Below are positions 11,146 to 20,075 of a stretch of 63,434 nucleotides of DNA, one piece after another. Where the stretch lies: contig LNEY01000018.1 in assembly GCA_001464195.1 (NCBI GenBank), forward strand, positions 1 through 63,434, in the 5' to 3' direction. The notes beneath the pieces were generated by a model. It did not search any database, was not told where the DNA came from, and worked only from the letters and a program-made list of their open reading frames with translations. The DNA comes from Burkholderiales bacterium Ga0077547. Its GTDB lineage: Bacteria > Pseudomonadota > Gammaproteobacteria > Burkholderiales > Burkholderiaceae_C. The position numbers and the translations under genes were made by a program. How positions within the stretch are numbered: the first letter of the stretch is position 1; each line of letters opens with the position of its first letter.

Positions 11146-12591
11146 ATGACGTACCGAATCCATTGGAGCCTGATGTCGGTGGCTGCTGCCATGCTGATGA
11201 CGGCCTGCGCCGTCACCCGCGTGGACCCACCGGCACCGGTGGCGGCGACCGCGCAGTACAAGGCGGCTGGCGCCTGGAAGCATGCCTCTGCCGCAGCCCC
11301 TGTGCCCGACGACTGGTGGACGCTGTTCAGCGATCCGGTGCTCAACGAGCTGCAACGCCAGCTGGTGATCGGCAACGAGAACCTGAGATCGTCACTGGCT
11401 GCCGTGGCCAGTGCGCGGGCGCTGTATGACGCAAGCGGCAGCGCGCTGTGGCCCACGCTGTCGGTGGGTGCCGCAGCGACACGCAGCGATTCGCCGAGCG
11501 CGAACAGCGGCGACGGATCCTCCAGACCCGTCAACAGCCTGAACGTCACGGCCACTGCCAGTTGGGAGATCGATCTGTGGGGTCGGCTGTCCCAGGCACG
11601 AACCGGTGCGCAGGCGTCTCTCCAGGCCAGTGCGGATGACCTGGCAGCGGTGAGGCTCTCGGCTCAGGCACTGCTGGTGCAGACCTACTTGTCGCTGCGC
11701 ACTGCCGACGCACAACTCGCGGTGCTGGCGCGCAACGTCGCGGCCTACCAGCAGTCGCTGACCTTGACGCAGGTGCGCTACGAGGGCGGGGTGGCCGCGC
11801 GCACTGACGTGCTGCAGGCGCAGACCCAGCTCAAGTCGGCGCAGGCGCAGTCGGCCGACCTGACGGCGCAGCGGGCGCAACTCGAACATGCGATCGCGGT
11901 GCTGCTCGGCGTGCCACCGTCTTCACTGACGCTGGCAAGCCAGGCCAGTCTGCCGCCCGTGCCGGAGGTGCCGCAAATGCTGCCGGCGACGCTGCTGCAG
12001 CGCCGTCCCGACATTGCAGCTGCCCAGCAACGGGTGGCTGCCGCCTATGCGCAGATCGGGGTGGCCGATGCGGCCTTCTTCCCGGACCTCACGTTGTCGG
12101 CCAACGCGGGGTTTCGCAATTCATCGCTGGCCAATTTGTTCAGCGCACCCAACCTGCTGTGGTCGCTGGGCCCCTCGCTGACCCAGGCGATCTTCGATGG
12201 TGGCCAGCGCAGGCTGGCCAGTGTGCAGGCCACCGCGGCGGCTGATCAGGCCACATCGGCTTACCGACAGGTCGTGCTGACCGCCTTGCAGGAAGTCGAG
12301 GACAACCTGGTGCTCGCACGGCAACTGCAGCAGCAGGCACAGTGGCAAGGCGAGGCACTGGAGGCGGCGCAAAGCAACCTCGACATCACGCTCGAGCAAT
12401 ACCGCGCCGGCACGGTGAGTTATCTCAATGTGGTGGTGGCGCAGACGGCAGCCCTGAGTAGCGAAAACACCTTGCTGTCGGTGCGCAACCGCCAGCTCGC
12501 CGCAGTCAATCAACTGCTGAAGAACATCGCCGGCCGTTGGCAGCCGGTGTCGGCTGTTGAAGCGGGCGCTGCGCGTGGCGATGCCTTGTAG
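11146..12591 (+). CDS. Outer-membrane efflux lipoprotein (NodT/OprM family)
   Basis: A 481-residue TolC-like outer-membrane factor that completes the tripartite pump. The signal peptide ends in a lipobox (LMTAC, Cys about residue 20), so the mature protein is lipid-anchored like OprM and CusC. The body has two OEP repeats rich in Ala/Gln coiled-coil heptads, with VLQAQTQLKSAQAQ, LLQRRPDIAAAQQRVAAAYAQIG and YRAGTVSYLNVVVAQT as family signatures. It starts 7 bases after mdtC and is the last gene of the operon. E. coli mdtABC uses the distant tolC, so the local channel gene is a common betaproteobacterial variation. Confidence 0.92.
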   Translation: MTYRIHWSLMSVAAAMLMTACAVTRVDPPAPVAATAQYKAAGAWKHASAAAPVPDDWWTLFSDPVLNELQRQLVIGNENLRSSLAAVASARALYDASGSALWPTLSVGAAATRSDSPSANSGDGSSRPVNSLNVTATASWEIDLWGRLSQARTGAQASLQASADDLAAVRLSAQALLVQTYLSLRTADAQLAVLARNVAAYQQSLTLTQVRYEGGVAARTDVLQAQTQLKSAQAQSADLTAQRAQLEHAIAVLLGVPPSSLTLASQASLPPVPEVPQMLPATLLQRRPDIAAAQQRVAAAYAQIGVADAAFFPDLTLSANAGFRNSSLANLFSAPNLLWSLGPSLTQAIFDGGQRRLASVQATAAADQATSAYRQVVLTALQEVEDNLVLARQLQQQAQWQGEALEAAQSNLDITLEQYRAGTVSYLNVVVAQTAALSSENTLLSVRNRQLAAVNQLLKNIAGRWQPVSAVEAGAARGDAL

Positions 12592-12624
12592 CAAGGCGGT
12601 GCGGCACGAGAGAATGCCGATGCC

Positions 12625-13671
12625 ATGACCACGCCCCCTGCCTCGAACTCGCCGGTCGCTGCAGTCGCCCCACCGCGACTGGTGGCTGACGTCGGCGGCA
12701 CGCACGCCCGCTTCGGCTTGGTCGAGGGGCCAGGACGCGTTCTCACGCAGGTTCAACGCCTGCGGACCGAAGACCACCCGCAGCTGGTCGACGCGGCGCG
12801 CGCCTACCTGGCCGCCTTGCCGCCTACGGTGGGTCGACCCGTCGTGGCGTGTCTGGCCGTGGCAGCGCCGCTGGACGGCGACGAGGTGCGTTTCATCAAC
12901 CACCCCTGGCGGTTCTCGCGCACTGCCGTTCAACAAGAGCTGGGACTCGATCGGTTGGTCCTGCTCAATGACTTCGAAGCGTTGGCGCTGGCCTTGCCTC
13001 ATCTGGGTGGTACGGGATTGCGCAGGCACGCGACAGCGCTCCCACCCGCTGTCACCCCGCACGGCATGCTGGCTGTTCTCGGCCCAGGCACGGGCTTGGG
13101 TGTGGCGGGTCTGGTCCAGACCTCCACGGGCTGGCAGGCGCTTCCAGGTGAGGGCGGGCATGTGACGTTGGCAGCCTGTGACGACTTCGAGGCCGCAGTG
13201 CTGGCGGCCGCGCGACGCGAGTTGGCGCATGTGTCGGCCGAGCGACTGCTGTCGGGCGTCGGGCTGCCGCTGTTGCATCGCGCGGTGGCGACGGCTGCGG
13301 GTCGCTCCATTGACGTGGCCATGCGCACCGAAGCCATCCTGCAGCACGGCATTGATCACGCCACTGGTGACGGCGGGGATGCCGATTGCGCCAGGACCCT
13401 GGCGGTGTTTTGCGCGATGTTGGGCACCGTTGCCGGCAATGTTGCCTTGACGCTGGGCGCGCGCGGTGGGCTCTACATCGGCGGCGGCATCGTGCCGCGC
13501 ATGGCGGATCTGTTCTTCGCCTCGGGTTTTCGCGAGCGCTTCGAATCGAAGGGGCGCTACCGCGACTACATGCGTGCGATCCCGACAGCGCTGGTCGTCG
13601 ACCCGCACGCCGCATTGACGGGCGCTGCGGTCGCCCTGGAGACGGAGGTTGGTGCTTCCAGTTTGGGGTGA
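12625..13671 (+). CDS. glk: Glucokinase
   Basis: A 348-residue ATP-dependent glucokinase of the bacterial Glk family, which phosphorylates free glucose for glycolysis. The N-terminal phosphate-binding loop is VADVGGTHARFGLVEG (about residues 22-37). The catalytic region includes LLNDFEALALALP, and LGPGTGLGVAGLV, LPGEGGHVTLAA and YIGGGIVPR are family motifs. It starts 33 bases after the efflux operon on the same strand and could be co-transcribed or have its own promoter. No other sugar catabolic gene is adjacent. Confidence 0.92.
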   Translation: MTTPPASNSPVAAVAPPRLVADVGGTHARFGLVEGPGRVLTQVQRLRTEDHPQLVDAARAYLAALPPTVGRPVVACLAVAAPLDGDEVRFINHPWRFSRTAVQQELGLDRLVLLNDFEALALALPHLGGTGLRRHATALPPAVTPHGMLAVLGPGTGLGVAGLVQTSTGWQALPGEGGHVTLAACDDFEAAVLAAARRELAHVSAERLLSGVGLPLLHRAVATAAGRSIDVAMRTEAILQHGIDHATGDGGDADCARTLAVFCAMLGTVAGNVALTLGARGGLYIGGGIVPRMADLFFASGFRERFESKGRYRDYMRAIPTALVVDPHAALTGAAVALETEVGASSLG

Positions 13672-13792
13672 TCAACGGGGAACTCATCAGGCCTGATGAC
13701 CTCTGAGGTCATGCCGGAGCACTCGGAGGCGTCACCGTACAATCCGCGGGTTTTGCCCAAGGCGTTTCACGCCGTCCAACAGAGGAATTCAC

Positions 13793-14125
13793 GTGTTCAT
13801 TTCCGAAGCTTTCGCCCAGGCTGCACCGGCTGCCACAGGGAGTCCCGACATGCTGGGCACCCTGGGGTCCATGCTGCCGCTGGTGCTGATGTTCGTGGTG
13901 CTGTACTTCGTGATGATTCGTCCGCAGATGAAGCGTCAGAAGGAGCACAGAGCCATGGTCGATGCACTGGCCAAGGGTGACGAGGTGGTCATCGGCGGCG
14001 GCGTGCTCGGCAAGGTTGCGAAGTTGGGCGAAACCTACCTGTCGGTCGAAGTCGCTGCAGGCGTCGAACTCCAGGTGCAGCGCACATCGGTGCTGCAAGT
14101 GCTGCCCAAGGGCACCATCAAGTAA
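13793..14125 (+). CDS. yajC: Preprotein translocase subunit YajC
   Basis: A 110-residue single-span membrane protein of the SecDF-YajC accessory complex. It has one TM helix (about residues 23-41, MLPLVLMFVVLYFVMIRPQ) followed by the cytoplasmic region KRQKEH...LAKGDEVVIGGGVLGKV. The start is a GTG at 13793 preceded by AGAGGA, and gives the typical short N-terminus. It is followed by secD and secF as in most proteobacteria. The queA/tgt genes often found upstream of yajC are absent, with glk there instead. Confidence 0.95.
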   Translation: MFISEAFAQAAPAATGSPDMLGTLGSMLPLVLMFVVLYFVMIRPQMKRQKEHRAMVDALAKGDEVVIGGGVLGKVAKLGETYLSVEVAAGVELQVQRTSVLQVLPKGTIK

Positions 14126-14221
14126 GGGTGTGACGCAGGCCGCTGCGTTGCAGCTGCCACACCCCCCACTCATTGGCGCGGGCCGGCAGGCCTGCAGTCG
14201 ATCGATCGCCAGAAAGGCGCC

Positions 14222-16099
14222 ATGAACCGCTATCCCCTCTGGAAATACGCGATCCTGCTGGTGGCCCTGCTGATCGGCCTGATCTACACCTTGCCGAACC
14301 TGTTCGGCGAGGCGCCTGCGGTGCAGGTCAGCAGCGGTCGCGCCACCCTGAAGATCGACAGCAGCGTCGCCACGCGTGTAGAGGAGGCGTTGACGCAGGC
14401 CGGCCTGAAGGCCGACTTCGTGCAGTTCGAAGGCAATTCGGTCAAGGCTCGCTTTGCCGATACCGATGCGCAGATCAAGGCCAAGGACGCGATCAGCAAG
14501 GCGCTCAATCCCGACCCTGCCGACCCAAGCTACATCGTCGCTCTCAACCTGCTCTCGCGTTCGCCGCACTGGCTGACGGCCATGCATGCGCTGCCCATGT
14601 CGCTGGGACTGGATCTGCGCGGTGGCGTCCACTTCCTGATGCAGGTCGACATGAAGTCGGCCTTGACGAAGAAAGCCGAGTCGCTGACCGGCGATGTGCG
14701 CCAACTGCTGCGCGACAAAAATCTGCGCCATACCGGCATCGTGCGCGATGGCGATTCGGTGGTGGTGCGTTTTCGAGATCGTGAAACGCTCACGGCCGCG
14801 CGTGGCCTGCTGGAAGACGAACTGCGTGACTTGCAGTGGGCGGAAGCCCCGGACGGCGTCGACATCAAACTGGTCGGCGTGTTGAACGCCGCGGCCGCTC
14901 GGTTGGTGCAGGAGGCCGCGGTCAAGCAGAACATCACCACGCTGCACAACCGGGTCAATGAACTTGGCGTCTCGGAGCCGGTGATCCAGCAGCAGGGTGC
15001 CGACCGCGTAGTGGTGCAACTGCCTGGGGTGCAGGACACTGCCAAGGCCAAGGACATCATCGGCCGCACCGCCACCCTGGAAGTGCGCATGGTCGACGAA
15101 AGCGCTGAAGCGGCGGCTGCCGCTGCGGGCACTGGGCCAGTGCCGTTTGGCACCGAGCGCTACACCGAGCGCAATGGCGTTGCGCTGATCCTCAAGCGCC
15201 AGGTGATCTTGACCGGCGAGAACCTCACCGATGCGCAGGCTGGCTTTGACGGGCAGACGCAGGAGCCGAGCGTCAATCTGACGCTGGACGCGAAAGGTGC
15301 GCGCATCTTCAAGGATGTAACGCGCGAGAACATCGGCAAGCGCATGGCCATCCTGCTGTTCGAGAAGGGCAAGGGTGAAGTCGTCACCGCGCCGGTGATC
15401 CGTGCCGAAATCGGCGGTGGGCGCGTGCAGATCTCAGGGCGCATGACCACCGCCGAGGCCGCTGACACCTCGCTGCTGCTGAGGTCGGGTTCGCTGGCGG
15501 CGCCGATGGAGATCATCGAGGAGCGCACGATCGGACCGAGCCTGGGGGCGGACAACATTTCGAAAGGCTTCAACAGCGTGCTGTATGGCTTTGCGGCCAT
15601 CGCGGTGTTCATGTGCCTGTACTACATGCTGTTTGGCATGATCTCGACGCTGGCGCTGGCGTTCAACCTGCTGCTGCTGGTGTCGGTGTTGTCGATGTTG
15701 CAGGCCAGCCTGACGTTGCCCGGCATGGCGGCGATCGCGCTGACGCTCGGCATGGCCATCGACGCCAACGTGCTGATCAACGAACGGGTGCGAGAGGAAT
15801 TGCGCAATGGCGCCTCGCCCCAGGCAGCAATCCACCAAGGCTACGAGCGCGCCTTCGCCACCATCTTCGACTCCAACGTCACCACGCTGATCGCGGGCGT
15901 GGCGCTGCTGGTCTTCGGCTCCGGGCCGGTGCGCGGTTTCGCTGTGGTGCACTGCCTCGGCATCCTGACCTCGATGTTCTCGGCGGTGGTGTTTTCGCGT
16001 GGGCTGGTCAACCTCTGGTACGGGCGGCAGAAGAAGCTCAAGGGTGTCTCTATCGGGCAGGTCTGGAAGCCCGCCGCTGACGTCGGCACTCGCCGCTGA
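14222..16099 (+). CDS. secD: Protein translocase subunit SecD
   Basis: A 625-residue RND-superfamily protein that uses the proton motive force to pull exported proteins through SecYEG on the periplasmic side. It has TM1 at the N-terminus (YAILLVALLIGLIYTLPNLF), a large periplasmic P1 domain with LGLDLRGGVHFLMQVD (about residues 122-137), and a C-terminal block of five TM helices with LTLGMAIDANVLINERVREE (about residues 507-526), the D1-type motif. AGAAAGG precedes the ATG. It is followed by secF after 14 bases. Confidence 0.96.
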   Translation: MNRYPLWKYAILLVALLIGLIYTLPNLFGEAPAVQVSSGRATLKIDSSVATRVEEALTQAGLKADFVQFEGNSVKARFADTDAQIKAKDAISKALNPDPADPSYIVALNLLSRSPHWLTAMHALPMSLGLDLRGGVHFLMQVDMKSALTKKAESLTGDVRQLLRDKNLRHTGIVRDGDSVVVRFRDRETLTAARGLLEDELRDLQWAEAPDGVDIKLVGVLNAAAARLVQEAAVKQNITTLHNRVNELGVSEPVIQQQGADRVVVQLPGVQDTAKAKDIIGRTATLEVRMVDESAEAAAAAAGTGPVPFGTERYTERNGVALILKRQVILTGENLTDAQAGFDGQTQEPSVNLTLDAKGARIFKDVTRENIGKRMAILLFEKGKGEVVTAPVIRAEIGGGRVQISGRMTTAEAADTSLLLRSGSLAAPMEIIEERTIGPSLGADNISKGFNSVLYGFAAIAVFMCLYYMLFGMISTLALAFNLLLLVSVLSMLQASLTLPGMAAIALTLGMAIDANVLINERVREELRNGASPQAAIHQGYERAFATIFDSNVTTLIAGVALLVFGSGPVRGFAVVHCLGILTSMFSAVVFSRGLVNLWYGRQKKLKGVSIGQVWKPAADVGTRR

Positions 16100-16113
16100 C
16101 AAAGGAGCTGACC

Positions 16114-17145
16114 ATGGAATTTTTCAGAATCCGACGCGATATCCCGTTCATGCGCCATGCGCTGGTGCTGAATGTGATTTCGGCGCTGACGTTTGTCGCT
16201 GCCGTGTTCTTTATCGCTACGCGCGGCCTGCACTTCTCGATCGAATTCACCGGCGGCACGGTGATCGAAGTGGCTTATGCGCAGCCGGCTGACATCAACC
16301 GGGTGCGCACCACCGTCGAGTCGCTTCAGTTCGGCGAAGTGCAGGTGCAGAACTTCGGGACCTCGCGCGATGTGCTGATCCGCCTGCCGGTGCGCGGCGA
16401 TGTGAAGCAGGCGGAGGTCGTGTCCCGCGTCTTCAATGCGCTGTGCCAGGCTGAAGGCGCCACAGTCAGCACGCAGCTGATCACCTCCGAAAAGGGTGCG
16501 GAGACCACCGCCCCGGTGTGCGGTGCGGTGGGTGCCGAAAAGGTCAAGCTGCAGCGCAGCGAGTTCGTTGGGCCCTCGGTCGGCTCTGAACTGGCTCGCG
16601 ATGGTGCACTGGCGCTGGCCGCAACCATCGTCGGCATCATGCTCTATCTGGCGGTGCGCTTCGAGTGGAAGTTCTCGGTCGCCGGCATCATTGCCAACCT
16701 GCACGACGTGATCATCATCATCGGCTTCTTCGCGTTCTTCCAGTGGGAGTTTTCGCTGTCCGTGCTGGCCGCGGTGTTGGCGGTGCTGGGCTATTCCGTC
16801 AATGAGTCGGTGGTGATCTTCGACCGGATCCGCGAGTCCTTCCGAAAGTACCGCAAACTGACCACGCCGCAGGTGATTGATCACGCCATCACCAGCACGA
16901 TGAGCCGCACCATCATCACCCACGGCAGCACCTTGATGATGGTGGTGTCGATGCTGATCTTCGGCGGCCCGACGCTGCATTACTTTGCGCTCGCGCTGAC
17001 CATCGGCATCCTGTTCGGCATCTACTCCTCGGTGTTCGTCGCCGCGGCCATCGCCATGTGGCTGGGTGTCAAGCGCGAAGATCTGATCAAGCCCTCTGCC
17101 AAGGAGCTGGATCCGGACGATCCGAATGCTGGGGCGGTGGTGTAG
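16114..17145 (+). CDS. secF: Protein translocase subunit SecF
   Basis: A 343-residue partner of SecD. TM1 is near the N-terminus, followed by the family motif LHFSIEFTGGTVIEV, a small periplasmic domain and a C-terminal five-TM block with LGYSVNESVVIFDRIRES and TMSRTIITHGSTLMMV. A clear AAGGAG lies 7 bases before the ATG. It is the last gene of yajC-secD-secF; the following DUF1631 gene starts 38 bases later. Confidence 0.96.
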   Translation: MEFFRIRRDIPFMRHALVLNVISALTFVAAVFFIATRGLHFSIEFTGGTVIEVAYAQPADINRVRTTVESLQFGEVQVQNFGTSRDVLIRLPVRGDVKQAEVVSRVFNALCQAEGATVSTQLITSEKGAETTAPVCGAVGAEKVKLQRSEFVGPSVGSELARDGALALAATIVGIMLYLAVRFEWKFSVAGIIANLHDVIIIIGFFAFFQWEFSLSVLAAVLAVLGYSVNESVVIFDRIRESFRKYRKLTTPQVIDHAITSTMSRTIITHGSTLMMVVSMLIFGGPTLHYFALALTIGILFGIYSSVFVAAAIAMWLGVKREDLIKPSAKELDPDDPNAGAVV

Positions 17146-17183
17146 AGTCGTTTCGAACTTCTCAGCGCAACCCACACGAATCC

Positions 17184-19529
17184 ATGGCGTCCACGGCCCA
17201 CTCGATGGCCCAGGCCACCCAGGCCCGCCGTGCGTACGTTGAGGGCTTGCTCAACGGCATGCCGGGTGTGGTGCAGGCGGTCGACCAGGGCGCACGCCTG
17301 TTGCTCAGTCAGGTGGCAGACCCGGCCACGATGATGCGTCGCCGTGATGCGGTTGAGGACCTGAAGAACGCGGCAGGTTTCTGGCTGCAAGGTGCGATCT
17401 CGATGTTGCGCAGCGCATTGCACAGCGGCGTTGTCTCGGCGACACGACCGAACGACCTGCCGATGCCTGGTGACCGGCAGAACTTCAGTCTGGTCGACAA
17501 CGAGACCATTGAAGGGGAGATCCTCAGTTCGCGCCTGGCGCTGGCGGTGATGGATCGTGCGTCCTGGGAGTTCACTGATCTGCGCTCTCGCATGACCCTG
17601 CTCGAAGGCCGTGATGAGCTCGATGCCAACGACATCCTGCGCCCGCATGTGCTGGCGCGCATCGCCATCAACTCCTGGCGTGCGGCCGGCCTGAGCCATG
17701 AGACCTGGCGCACCTTGCAGGGTGTGCTGCATGAAGAGTTTGCGCACTTCAACGAAGAGGCGTACCACGAAGCGAACCGGATGCTGATCCAGCAACGGGT
17801 GTTGCCCGAGATTGATCTGCGGCCCTTCATCCGCCGTTCGCGCAATGCGGCATTCGTCAACACTTACTCGGGGACCCTGACCTCGGCGGGTTCTGGTGGC
17901 GCTGCAGGGCGCGATGCCGCCAGCGCGCCGACGGTTCGAGGCCCACTGGCCGAGCCTCGGGCGAGCCGCTACAGCGCGTTACCCGACGGGCCCGCGGGTG
18001 AAACCCGCCTCATGAGCCGGGTGGGCTCGCTCGTTCGCGGCGGATCAGACCATGCGGATGCGGTGCTCGGTCGGCTGAACCGGCTGATCGGGCGTCAACT
18101 GCCGGAATTTGCCCGCACGGTGCATGGGCCCGCCTCGCCGGCGCTGGATGCGGCGATCACGAGTGCCCAGCAAGGCATTGCACTGCGGTTGACGCCCGAT
18201 CCCGGCGGGCGCTACGCGGCTGGCCCGGTCAGCACGCCGGCGATGCTGGAGGAATTGCACCAGCGCAAGCAGGCCTTGAAGGCGGCCGCCGCATCGCCCG
18301 GCGAACGCGCGACGATCGAGGTGGTGGCCTTGCTGTTCCAGAGCATCCTGACCGAGGAGCGCATTCCCGCCTCGGTGCGTGTGTGGTTCGCACGACTGCA
18401 GATGCCGGTGCTGCGGGTGGCGGTCGGAGAGCCTGACTTCTTTGCCACCACCGACCACCCGGCGCGCCGCCTGATCGACCGCATGGGTGCCTGTGTGATG
18501 GGATTCGATGCCCACAGCACCCGGGTATCCGGGGGCGCGGTCGAGAGGGAGATCAAGCGCGTGGTGCAGGTGGTCGAGGCCTATCCGGACACCGGTCGCC
18601 GGGTGTTCCAGACGGTGCTCACCGAGTTCGAGCGCTTCCTCGAGCACTATTTCAAGAACGAGAACGAGGCCTCACGCAAAGGCGTCTCGCTGGCGCAGCA
18701 GGTCGAGCAGCGAGAGACGCTGGCCATCCAGTACACGATCGAGCTGCGCAAGATGCTCAACGAGGTGCCGGTGCCCGAAGGCGTGCGCGAGTTCCTGTTC
18801 CAGGTCTGGGCTGATGTGCTGGCGATGACCGCGGTCAAGTCCGGGCTGGGGGGCGAGGAAATCAAGGAGATGAAGCGTGCCGCAGCCGATCTGATCTGGT
18901 CGGCGAGTGCCAAGGTCTCACGCGACGAGCGCGCCGACGTGATCCGTCGCTTGCCGCCGTTGCTGAAGATCCTGCGCGATGGCATGCAGGGCGCCGGTGT
19001 CGCGGCGGTGGCTCAGGACGAGCACATTCAGCGTCTCAACACCGCGCTGGCCGCGGCATTCACCGCCCGCACCGCGGCGATCCCGAAGGATCGGCTTGAG
19101 CAGCTGATGGCCCGGCTCGAAACCCTGGAGGAACTGCTGCCCGACGCCGACGACATGGAGATCGACGAGTCGCTGGTGCTTGATTTGTCCGGCCACGAAA
19201 GCAATGAGCTTGAGGTGGTTACGGCTGGAGGGTCGATGCCGACGCCGGCAATGGCCGCCTGGGCGCGTGAGTTGCAGGTCGGCGGCTGGTACATGCTGGA
19301 CTACCGCGATCGCAATGAGTCGGTGCAACTGGCATGGCAGGGCATGCGTCGGCAGCTGACCTTGTTCGTGACGCCACAGGGGAGAGGTGTGCTGTTCCAG
19401 CAGCAGCGTCTCGCCGCCTTCTTGCAAGCGGGTCTGCTGGTCCCGGTTCAGGATGAATCGCTGACGGTTCGGGCGACGCGCTCCGCACTGGCCAAGCTGG
19501 ATGGAGACCCGAGCCGCTTGCTGAATTGA
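17184..19529 (+). CDS. DUF1631 family protein
   Basis: A 781-residue, mostly helical cytoplasmic protein of the DUF1631 family, which is widespread in beta- and gammaproteobacteria and has no established function. There is no signal peptide or TM segment. Recognisable family segments are RRDAVEDLKNAAGFWLQGAI near the N-terminus, NAAFVNTYSGTLTSAGSGG (about 220-240) and a C-terminal domain with ARELQVGGWYMLDYRDRNE and LTLFVTPQGRGVLFQQQRL, which resembles a PilZ-like beta barrel. The PilZ resemblance is a guess. The ATG at 17184 is preferred over an upstream extension of 42 codons that runs through the secF end in another frame. Confidence 0.8.
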   Translation: MASTAHSMAQATQARRAYVEGLLNGMPGVVQAVDQGARLLLSQVADPATMMRRRDAVEDLKNAAGFWLQGAISMLRSALHSGVVSATRPNDLPMPGDRQNFSLVDNETIEGEILSSRLALAVMDRASWEFTDLRSRMTLLEGRDELDANDILRPHVLARIAINSWRAAGLSHETWRTLQGVLHEEFAHFNEEAYHEANRMLIQQRVLPEIDLRPFIRRSRNAAFVNTYSGTLTSAGSGGAAGRDAASAPTVRGPLAEPRASRYSALPDGPAGETRLMSRVGSLVRGGSDHADAVLGRLNRLIGRQLPEFARTVHGPASPALDAAITSAQQGIALRLTPDPGGRYAAGPVSTPAMLEELHQRKQALKAAAASPGERATIEVVALLFQSILTEERIPASVRVWFARLQMPVLRVAVGEPDFFATTDHPARRLIDRMGACVMGFDAHSTRVSGGAVEREIKRVVQVVEAYPDTGRRVFQTVLTEFERFLEHYFKNENEASRKGVSLAQQVEQRETLAIQYTIELRKMLNEVPVPEGVREFLFQVWADVLAMTAVKSGLGGEEIKEMKRAAADLIWSASAKVSRDERADVIRRLPPLLKILRDGMQGAGVAAVAQDEHIQRLNTALAAAFTARTAAIPKDRLEQLMARLETLEELLPDADDMEIDESLVLDLSGHESNELEVVTAGGSMPTPAMAAWARELQVGGWYMLDYRDRNESVQLAWQGMRRQLTLFVTPQGRGVLFQQQRLAAFLQAGLLVPVQDESLTVRATRSALAKLDGDPSRLLN

Positions 19530-19539
19530 TGCCCGAATG

Positions 19540-19562
19540 AAAAAGCCGCCCGATGGCGGCTT
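19540..19562 (-). terminator. Rho-independent terminator for the dprA-smg operon
   Basis: Arms AAGCCGCC (19543-19550) and GGCGGCTT (19555-19562) flank a 4-nt loop, with an A tract at 19540-19544 that becomes a U-run on the minus strand. It lies 20 bases after the smg stop and 11 bases beyond the convergent DUF1631 stop. Confidence 0.85.
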
Positions 19563-19581
19563 GAGGAGGCGGATCGACGGG

Positions 19582-20034
19582 TCAGTGGATCAGCCGGTCC
19601 TCTTCGTCGACGAAAAGCTCATCCAGGATCAGCGCGTCGGGCTCTTCGCCCAGGCTCCAGAAGACCATCAGCACGATGATCTTCAGGTCTTCCAGATCGA
19701 GCGGACCTCCAGGGATGGCGCTGGCGCGGTCGATCACCATCTCGCGCATCGGGGGCGGCAGCACGCCTGCCGATTCGAGGAAGCTGACAAAGCCGATCGA
19801 GTCCTCGCCCAGGTGCTCTTGCTCGGCGGGCGAATAAACGCGCAAACTGCGCTCGCCTTGCTCACCCACATACGACTCGGCCGCAGTGGCCAATCCATCG
19901 AGCCACGTCAAGGCCTCCTGGATCTCGTCGGATTCGAAGCCGACTGACGAGAGTTTGCGCGTCAACTGCGCGTGATCCGGACAGGCGTCCGGGCGCCAGT
20001 AGTTCTCGTACAGGTACACAAGCACATCGAACAT
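19582..20034 (-). CDS. smg: Smg / DUF494 family protein
   Basis: A 150-residue protein of the Smg (DUF494) family, commonly encoded next to dprA (smf) in proteobacteria. Its role is not established. It begins MFDVLVYLYENYWRPD, the family N-terminus, and has an acidic C-terminus (ALILDELFVDEEDRLIH). The ATG at 20034 is chosen because upstream residues are unlike the family and would run into dprA. It lies 41 bases downstream of dprA in the same operon and is followed by a terminator. Confidence 0.9.
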   Translation of the reverse strand: MFDVLVYLYENYWRPDACPDHAQLTRKLSSVGFESDEIQEALTWLDGLATAAESYVGEQGERSLRVYSPAEQEHLGEDSIGFVSFLESAGVLPPPMREMVIDRASAIPGGPLDLEDLKIIVLMVFWSLGEEPDALILDELFVDEEDRLIH

Positions 20035-20075
20035 GAAGCCATCATACCCGAGCGATCGGGCATGCCAGAGGGCTC

